From contig CABRYP010000017.1 in NCBI GenBank assembly GCA_902475245.1, forward strand, positions 1 to 46,733: a stretch of 46,733 bases of DNA, given 5' to 3'. The notes under the pieces are model-generated. The model did no database searches, was not told the origin of the DNA, and saw only the letters and a program-made list of their open reading frames with translations. The DNA is from an uncultured Collinsella sp. GTDB taxonomy: Bacteria > Actinomycetota > Coriobacteriia > Coriobacteriales > Coriobacteriaceae. The stretch's first letter is position 1; each line of letters opens with the position of its first letter. The position numbers and the translations under genes are program-made. Shown piece by piece: positions 40,814 through 46,733 of this stretch.

Positions 40814-40881
40814 GGCATCTGCCGAAATAAAGAAGCGCCCGAGCAGCGTACGTGCTGCTCGGGCGCCTTGGTGCCAGATGC
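40814..40881 (-). terminator. Terminator of the penicillin-binding protein gene, nested palindrome
   Basis: GCGCCCGAGCAGC (40835-40847) and GCTGCTCGGGCGC (40854-40866) form a strong stem; on the minus strand TTCTTTATTT follows. An outer GGCATCTG/CAGATGCC pair (40814-40821, 40874-40881) encloses it. Confidence 0.85.
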
Positions 40882-40891
40882 CGCTTTGCGT

Positions 40892-43081
40892 CTACTGGCC
40901 CGTAGAGGGGTCGGGCGTGGGCGTAGGATCGGGGGTAGGCGTCGGCGTGCCACCGTCGCCACCCGTGCCGCCATCGCCACCCGTGCCACCGTCGCCACCT
41001 GTCGTGCCGCTATCGCCGGTGGTGTTGCCGCCCGGGGTTTCAGTGGTCGTGGTTGTCGTTGTCGTTGTGGTGGTCGTGGTCTCTTCCTCTTCTTTTCCCT
41101 CGTCTTTATCCTCTTCGTCTTTCTTTTTGTTGTTTGTGCCGTAGAACTTCCAGACGTTATTGTTCTTGTACGTGGGAGCCGTTCCGGTCGGGAATTCCTC
41201 GCGCTCGGTGCCCGCAAGAACGGTGTTCATGAACTTCTTAAAGACGGGCAGGTTGGTGCTGTCGCCCAGCAGGTCCGAACCGTACTTTTGGATGGGAATC
41301 TCGCCTGCGGAGTAGCCGGTCCACAGGGCGCATGCCAGCTGCGGGGTATAGCCGCAGAACCACAGGTTGGTGGTGTTGTCGGTGGTACCTGTCTTGCCGG
41401 CATAGGGCTGGTTCACACTCAGAGCGCCGGCGGCACCCGTGCCGCTGCCCTGCATGACGCCGGATAGAACGTCGGTAACCGCGGCAGCCTCGCCTTCGGT
41501 GAGCACCTGCGTGGGATTGTCGGTGTGCTGGTACAGAACCGAGCCGGTACGCGAGTCGATCTCGGTAATGGCGATGGGCTGACGGTAGTAGCCACCGTTG
41601 GCAAACGTTGCGTAGGCCGATGCCATCTCGAGCGGTGAGATGGACCCGGTGCCGAGCGTCATGACGGGAACGTCCTCGATATTGTCCTTGGCGGGATCGA
41701 TGCCGAGCTTTTTGACGAGCGACATGATCTTGTCATTGCCGATGGCTTCGGCCACCTGAATGTAGCCGGTGTTGGATGAGTATGCCGTTGCCTGCTTAAG
41801 CGTGATGTTGCCATAGCTCTGGTTGCCGTAGTTTTGCACCTCGGTCGTGGTGCCCTTGGCCTTGAGCGGCGAGTTGCAGTTGAGGGTGACGTTGGGGTTC
41901 ATGCCGTTTTGGATGGCAGTTGCCAGCGTAAAGGCCTTAAAGGTGGAGCCGACGGGACGCTTGGCCGTGGCATGGTTTACGTGGTTCTCGTCGGCGTTGT
42001 AGTCGTAGCCGCCCACCATGCACTTGATGTAGCCGGTCTTTGGGTCGACGACGACCATGCCCATGTCCAGGCCGTCGAGCGAGAGCGTGTCGAGCTGCTC
42101 GCGGACGGCGTTCTCTGCCACCTGCTGCATCGTGGGGTCGATGGTGGTCTTGACAGTCAGGCCACCCTTAAAGAGCACGTCGGTCGAGAACTCCTGCTCC
42201 AGCAGCTGCTTGACGTAGGAGACAAAGTAGGGCTGCGAGTATACGTCGACGCCGCTGCCCGAGATTTCGGTCACGTTGAGGGTGATGGGCTCGGCCTGTG
42301 CGGCATCGTGCTCCTCCTGGGTGATGTGGCCCAGGCGCAGCATGTTGTCGAGAACCTTGTTGCGGCGAGACAGTGCCAGATCGGGATTGACCGTGGGGTC
42401 GTACTGCGAGGGCGAGTTGGGAAGGCCGATGAGTAGCGCGGCCTCGCTCAGGGTGAGGTCGACGGCGCTCTTGGACAGATAGGTCTCGGCTGCGGCCTCG
42501 ATGCCGTAGGCGCCGTGGCCGTAATAGATGGTGTTGAGGTACATCATGAGGATCTCGTCTTTGGAGTACATGTCCTCCATCTTGATGGCGATGTAGGCCT
42601 CGCGCACCTTACGCTCAATGGTCGAGTCGAATTGCTCCTCCTGCAGGATGGTGTTGCGCACAAGCTGCTGGGTGATCGTCGAGGCGCCTTCGTGTCCGCC
42701 GCCGAGGGTTGCCACCGCAGCACGCGCGATACCCCACAGGTCGATACCGCCGTGCTCGTAGAAGCGCTCGTCCTCGACGTCAACGGTGCCCTGCAGCACG
42801 TAGGGGGAGACCTCGTCCTTGGTGATGGACTTGCGGTTTTGCGTGTAGAAGCTCGCGATCTTGTTGCCGTTGCAGTCGACGATCTCGGTGGGCTCGCTCA
42901 CCAGATACGCGTTGGCGTCGGTGTAGTCGGGCAGATCGGACAGCCAGCGGTTGACGTTGCCGACCATGCCGATGCCAAATGCCACGCCCGCAATCAGCAG
43001 AAAGCCCAAAAACGAGAGCAGGATTATGGGCAGAGCATGCGTCTTTGAACGGCTGCGTCCCTGTCGTTGGCGAGGACCCAT
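40892..43081 (-). CDS. Class A penicillin-binding protein (PBP1A type)
   Basis: A 729-residue bifunctional peptidoglycan synthase. A basic N-terminus and one membrane anchor (about 17-39) precede a GT51 glycosyltransferase domain (VEDERFYEHGGIDLWG near 100, GASTITQQLVRN near 131). The transpeptidase domain carries STFK near 375, SSNTGY near 433 and KTGTTD near 562. The C-terminal 90 residues are low-complexity: charged Lys/Glu/Asp, then a Thr run, then GGDGGTGGDGG and PTPTPDP repeats. The ATG at 43081 follows CTGGAGG; the frame is open 123 bp further upstream but this is not coding. It is divergent from the U32 gene. Confidence 0.93.
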   Translation of the reverse strand: MGPRQRQGRSRSKTHALPIILLSFLGFLLIAGVAFGIGMVGNVNRWLSDLPDYTDANAYLVSEPTEIVDCNGNKIASFYTQNRKSITKDEVSPYVLQGTVDVEDERFYEHGGIDLWGIARAAVATLGGGHEGASTITQQLVRNTILQEEQFDSTIERKVREAYIAIKMEDMYSKDEILMMYLNTIYYGHGAYGIEAAAETYLSKSAVDLTLSEAALLIGLPNSPSQYDPTVNPDLALSRRNKVLDNMLRLGHITQEEHDAAQAEPITLNVTEISGSGVDVYSQPYFVSYVKQLLEQEFSTDVLFKGGLTVKTTIDPTMQQVAENAVREQLDTLSLDGLDMGMVVVDPKTGYIKCMVGGYDYNADENHVNHATAKRPVGSTFKAFTLATAIQNGMNPNVTLNCNSPLKAKGTTTEVQNYGNQSYGNITLKQATAYSSNTGYIQVAEAIGNDKIMSLVKKLGIDPAKDNIEDVPVMTLGTGSISPLEMASAYATFANGGYYRQPIAITEIDSRTGSVLYQHTDNPTQVLTEGEAAAVTDVLSGVMQGSGTGAAGALSVNQPYAGKTGTTDNTTNLWFCGYTPQLACALWTGYSAGEIPIQKYGSDLLGDSTNLPVFKKFMNTVLAGTEREEFPTGTAPTYKNNNVWKFYGTNNKKKDEEDKDEGKEEEETTTTTTTTTTTTTETPGGNTTGDSGTTGGDGGTGGDGGTGGDGGTPTPTPDPTPTPDPSTGQ

Positions 43082-43243
43082 ATATTGACCTCCAGGTATG
43101 TCGTGCCGGACGGTGGATGTGCCGTCGGGGCAGGATGGACATAAGTTATTACACGATAAACCAAACGGGGCGCGCGAGGCCTCGTGTATGCTGGAAGACG
43201 GCATTTTTCAGAGTGAATGCATACCTTGGTAAGGAGTTTGTCG

Positions 43244-45220
43244 ATGGCGATTCGGACGATGGGGCCGAGCGGACAATACGAGACTGGATTGGATGCTGCC
43301 GGTGCGGCGCTGCCCGAGCTGCTGGCACCGGCGGGCGGACTCGACCAGATGCTTGCGGCCATCGCCGCGGGTGCCGATGCCATCTATGCGGGGTTGGGCG
43401 GCTTTAACGCCCGTGTGAGCGCCCATGGCTTTACGGATAACGAGTTTGCGCGCGGCTGCGCCGTGGCGCATGCCCATGGCGTGCGTGTGTACGTAACGCT
43501 CAACGTGTTCGTGTTTGACGATGAGTTGTCCGACGCGGTGGCGTTGGGAGCTCATGCACTGGAGCTGGGCGCCGATGCTCTGATTGTCGCCGATGCCGGG
43601 TTGGCCTGCGCGCTGCGCGCGGCGATTCCCGGGGTCGAGATTCACCTGTCCACGCAGGCGGGCGCTCATAGCGAGGGTGCCGTGCGGCTTGCCGCCGATG
43701 AGCTGGGGGTCGAGCGCGTGACGACGGCACGCGAGCTGACGGTCGACGAGATTGCGGCGCTATGTGCCACGGGCGTGCCCATCGAGGTATTCTGCCACGG
43801 TGCGATTTGCATCGGCTATTCGGGGGCGTGCGAGTTCTCGGCCTTGCGGCGTGGGCGCTCGGCGATGCGCGGCGACTGCACGCAGCCGTGCCGTCTGGCG
43901 TACGACCTAGTGGACGAGGCGGGGCAGAGTGTTGTTGCCGTCGAGGGAGACCGCCTGCTTTGTCCGCGTGACTATCTGGGTATCGCGCACCTGCCCGAGC
44001 TTGTTGCCACCGGCGTGGCATCGCTCAAGATCGAGGGACGCATGAAGAATCCCGATTACGTATTCAACGTGGTGAGGGTGTGGCGTCGGGCACTCGATAT
44101 GCTGTGCGACGGCGCGTGGGACTCCGGTGCCGTGGAAGAGCTTGAACGCGAGCTGGGAAGGTCGTTTAACCGTGGGTTTACCGATGCTTACCTGCGGGGT
44201 CGTTCGGGTGCCGAGCTCATGAGCTTTGAGCGCGCGATCAACCAGGGCGTGCGCGTGGGCCACTTGGTGGCGGTGGGTCACGAAGAGGTGACGGTTGAGC
44301 TTGATGCCGCCGTGGCGGCGGGCGATACGCTCGAAATCCGATTTTACCCGGGTGCCGACGCGCGTCCCGATGTGCCCAAGCGCTGGCCACAGGTGCCTTG
44401 CCCCGTGGATGCCGCTGCGGGGGAGCGCATCGTCGTGCATTGCAAACGTAAGGTTGACGCGGGCTGCGAGGTCTATCTGATTCGCAGCGCCGGCGTGTTG
44501 GATCAGACGGCGGCGGTGTTGGAGCGCATGCGGGCCGAGGCGGATGCGATTGCGCCCGTTGCGCGTGCCGTTGAGGTGCTGCCCTTTGAGGGCGCTGCGG
44601 TGGATGGCGGTGCGTCGACGGAGTTGGCGGGGTCGGCGGGGCCGGCAAAGCGCGAGGATTTTGCTCGTATGGTCTTTGCCTGGGAGCTGATGGATGTGGG
44701 TCCGCGCGATGAGCGAGATCTGTCCGATACAACGGTGGTGCTCGACGAAGTGTGCCGCGCGGGCGACGCCGAGCGGACTCGGGCGCTTATGCAGCGTGCC
44801 GGGCGCGTCGTCTGCCGCAATCTGGGACAAGTGGCGATGGCCCGCGAGCTGGGCACAACGTTTGACGTGGCGGCGCCGGTGTTCTGTGCCAATCGGGCCA
44901 CGCTTACCTGGCTGCGCGGACTCGGTGCGGGGCGGGTGTGCTTGTCGGCCGAGTTGCTCGGCAATGATGCGGAGCGTGTTGCCGAACTTGCCGCTTGCCC
45001 CGGTGTCTTGGGGCCTGTCGATGCCGACCGTCCCGAGCTCATGGTGTGCGAGCACTGCTTGCTGACTGCCGAGGGCGCCTGCGCCACGGATGCAACGGGG
45101 CAGGTCCGTTGCCGTGACTGCTCGCGCCGTCAGCAGGCGCGCTTTTTGGTCGAACGTGACGGCACGCGTTTGCCGGTCGTTATCGACGCGTGCGGCAGGA
45201 CGAGGATTTTCCTGTCGTAG
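43244..45220 (+). CDS. U32-family protein (RNA hydroxylation/peptidase family)
   Basis: A 658-residue U32-family protein. The core LLAPAGGLDQMLAAIAAGAD near 28 and the U32 signature around CEFSALRRGRSAMRGDC and CTQPCRL (about 196-216) are present, as is SLKIEGRMK near 263. Family members such as TrhP and RlhA act in tRNA and rRNA hydroxylation; older work called them collagenases. Late cysteines (CEHCLLTAEGAC near 604, CRDCSRRQQ near 623) may also bind metal. The ATG at 43244 follows AAGGAG. The length is similar to fused YrrO/YrrN-like forms. Confidence 0.85.
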   Translation: MAIRTMGPSGQYETGLDAAGAALPELLAPAGGLDQMLAAIAAGADAIYAGLGGFNARVSAHGFTDNEFARGCAVAHAHGVRVYVTLNVFVFDDELSDAVALGAHALELGADALIVADAGLACALRAAIPGVEIHLSTQAGAHSEGAVRLAADELGVERVTTARELTVDEIAALCATGVPIEVFCHGAICIGYSGACEFSALRRGRSAMRGDCTQPCRLAYDLVDEAGQSVVAVEGDRLLCPRDYLGIAHLPELVATGVASLKIEGRMKNPDYVFNVVRVWRRALDMLCDGAWDSGAVEELERELGRSFNRGFTDAYLRGRSGAELMSFERAINQGVRVGHLVAVGHEEVTVELDAAVAAGDTLEIRFYPGADARPDVPKRWPQVPCPVDAAAGERIVVHCKRKVDAGCEVYLIRSAGVLDQTAAVLERMRAEADAIAPVARAVEVLPFEGAAVDGGASTELAGSAGPAKREDFARMVFAWELMDVGPRDERDLSDTTVVLDEVCRAGDAERTRALMQRAGRVVCRNLGQVAMARELGTTFDVAAPVFCANRATLTWLRGLGAGRVCLSAELLGNDAERVAELAACPGVLGPVDADRPELMVCEHCLLTAEGACATDATGQVRCRDCSRRQQARFLVERDGTRLPVVIDACGRTRIFLS

Positions 45221-45317
45221 GTGCCGCGTCGCGCTGTTTTGGTTATTATTAGTGGGTTTATGAACTTCCAGCACCGCCGTATCCGGTGAGGGTGCTATAG
45301 CAAAAGGAGGATACCCA

Positions 45318-46529
45318 ATGCTGTCTGTTGACGAGCAAATGCGTATCATCACCTCGGGTGCAGCGCAGATCGTCCCCGAGGCCGACCTTCGCAAGAAGCT
45401 TGAGAAGGGCGAGCCCCTCAACATCAAGCTCGGCGTCGATCCCACCAGCCCCGACCTGCACCTGGGCCATGCCGTGCCCCTGCGCAAGATGCGTCAGTTC
45501 CAGGACCTGGGCCACAACGTCACCCTTATCATCGGCAACGGCACTGCGCTGATCGGCGACCCCTCGGGCAAGAACTCCACCCGCCCGCAGCTTTCGCAGG
45601 AGCAGATCGAGGCCAACGCCGAGACCTACGTGAGCCAGGCCATGAAGATCCTGGACCCCGAGAAGACCACCATCGTGCACAACGGCGACTGGATCCTTTC
45701 GATGGACCTGGCCGGCCTGCTGCAGGTGTGCTCCAAGTTCACCGTCGCCCGCATCCTTGAGCGCGACGACTTTACCAAGCGCTACCAGTCCCAGACGCCG
45801 ATTGCCCTGCACGAGTTTCTGTACCCCGTGATGCAGGCCTTCGACTCCGTTCAGATCAAGGCCGACGTCGAGATGGGCGGCACCGACCAGCTCTTCAACC
45901 TGCTCGCCGGCCGCGAGCTCATGGAGAAGATGGGCATGGAGCCGCAGATCGCGCTTACCATGCCGCTGCTCGAGGGCACCGACGGCGTGCGCAAGATGTC
46001 CAAGTCCTATGGCAACTACATCGGCCTGACCGACGCTCCCAAGGATATGTTCGGCAAGACCATGTCCATCCCCGACGAGATGATCGGCAAGTACTATCGT
46101 CTGGCCAGCTCGCTCGCCCCGGCCGAGGTCGACAAGATCGATGCCGCCCTGGCCGATGGCTCCGCCGACCCCTATGAGCTCAAGCGCGCACTGGGCCGCG
46201 ACCTGTGCGACACCTACCACGGCGCCGGCGCCGGCGACGAGGCACAGGCCGAGTTCGACCGCGTGTTCAAGGAGGGCCAGCTTGCCGACTTCCCCGAGAA
46301 GCATGTTGAGCTGACTGTCAATGACGAGGGCCAGATTTACCTCGCCGGCCTGCTCAAGGACCTGGGTCTTTCGGCCAGCGCCGGCCAGGCCCGCCGCGAT
46401 ATCGACGGCGGCGGCGTCAAAATCAACGGCAAGGCCGTGGCTCCCAAGAGCTATAACATCGATCCCAGCGCCCTCAAGCTGGGCGACACCCTCTCCGTGG
46501 GCAAGCGCAAGGGCTTTAAACTGGTCTAG
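45318..46529 (+). CDS. tyrS: Tyrosyl-tRNA synthetase
   Basis: A 403-residue class I synthetase. The HIGH-type motif is HLGH near residue 48, KMSKS is near 226, and the C-terminal S4 domain spans about 340-403. The spacing and LGVDPTSPDLHLGH sequence resemble the TyrZ branch. The ATG follows AAAGGAGG. No T-box was recognised in the 97-bp leader, only an AGCACC/GGTGCT hairpin. Confidence 0.95.
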   Translation: MLSVDEQMRIITSGAAQIVPEADLRKKLEKGEPLNIKLGVDPTSPDLHLGHAVPLRKMRQFQDLGHNVTLIIGNGTALIGDPSGKNSTRPQLSQEQIEANAETYVSQAMKILDPEKTTIVHNGDWILSMDLAGLLQVCSKFTVARILERDDFTKRYQSQTPIALHEFLYPVMQAFDSVQIKADVEMGGTDQLFNLLAGRELMEKMGMEPQIALTMPLLEGTDGVRKMSKSYGNYIGLTDAPKDMFGKTMSIPDEMIGKYYRLASSLAPAEVDKIDAALADGSADPYELKRALGRDLCDTYHGAGAGDEAQAEFDRVFKEGQLADFPEKHVELTVNDEGQIYLAGLLKDLGLSASAGQARRDIDGGGVKINGKAVAPKSYNIDPSALKLGDTLSVGKRKGFKLV

Positions 46530-46538
46530 CAAGTAGGT

Positions 46539-46600
46539 CAACCTAACATGTGCAATAGGGCCGCAGCCGGAACGATTCCGGCTGCGGCCCTTTTAGGTTG
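46539..46600 (+). terminator. Terminator after tyrS, with outer inverted repeat
   Basis: GGGCCGCAGCCGGAA (46558-46572) pairs perfectly with TTCCGGCTGCGGCCC (46576-46590), followed by TTTT. CAACCTAA (46539-46546) and TTAGGTTG (46593-46600) form an enclosing repeat. Confidence 0.92.
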
Positions 46601-46733
46601 AGCGTGGAAAATCTTCCGTTTTGAGTCTGTTGCTCGGCCAAAAGTGGGAGATTATCCACTCTCGCTGGTCGGCACTTGGGGACGTTCCTTTTAATATGAG
46701 CAGGACATTGTCAAGAGGCAAAATCGGGCCTGG
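46601..46733. other. Window end, no gene seen
   Basis: The last 133 bp have no convincing frame. AGTGGGAGATTATCCACT is a short imperfect palindrome near 46644. TTGGGGACGTTCCTTTT near 46677 resembles sequence often found beside IS200/REP-type transposase genes, which is only an impression. Confidence 0.3.

Noticed and set aside
45221..45317. T-box leader of tyrS
   Set aside because: Only 97 bp are available and no TGGnACCGCG-type antiterminator sequence is present.

Overview
The window looks like chromosome of a high-GC gut actinobacterium of the Coriobacteriia, most likely Collinsella or a close relative. This is inferred from the G/C-ending codon use, the order of the ribosomal genes, and the anaerobic purine-degradation gene set. 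No rRNA, tRNA or CRISPR array was found.

Positions 1-9545 and 15406-27922 hold one large purine/urate catabolism and selenium-molybdenum hydroxylase locus, split in two by an accessory island. The left block has an NCS2 purine permease, SsnA, YgfK, a four-cluster ferredoxin and XdhD. The right block has a YheO-type regulator divergent from ygeX, then ygeY, ygeW, a carbamate kinase, a MocA-like nucleotidyltransferase, hyuA, yqeC (opposite strand), yqeB, xdhC-like and a second NCS2 permease. Together they describe import of an oxidised purine, redox processing by XdhD/ferredoxin/YgfK, hydrolytic ring opening (SsnA, HyuA, YgeY), release of pyruvate and ammonia from 2,3-diaminopropionate (YgeX), and ATP recovery from carbamoyl phosphate (YgeW plus carbamate kinase). 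MocA, YqeB, YqeC and XdhC mature the Mo (probably Se-containing) cofactor.

Positions 9546-14295 are the island and the most unusual part. It contains three stretches (A 9551-10200, B 11540-11814, C 13312-13562) of one tandem repeat: a 46-bp stem-loop unit repeated every 61-62 bp. The arrays alternate with accessory genes: an AbiEi-like protein with a nuclease-like domain, a DUF234-type ATPase, and a broken DUF4143-type ATPase. The ATPase cassette appears to have been inserted into the middle of one 46-bp unit: removing 11815-13311 restores both the unit length and the 62-bp register, and a 5-bp direct repeat flanks it. Beyond array C lie a 23-bp iteron set, the ATPase remnant, a probable SAM riboswitch joined to only about 20 codons of its gene, and a 33-bp repeat set.

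Positions 14296-15282 encode a proline/alanine-rich protein with one membrane segment. Positions 28230-37993 are the distal spc and alpha ribosomal operons (rplE to rplQ, with secY, adk, map, infA, rpoA), starting abruptly at rplE, with the permease and not rplX upstream. Then come truA, a glycosyltransferase-like gene, argR, a class A penicillin-binding protein, a U32-family protein and tyrS. Several gene ends in the window carry nested palindromes: an outer inverted repeat enclosing an inner hairpin.
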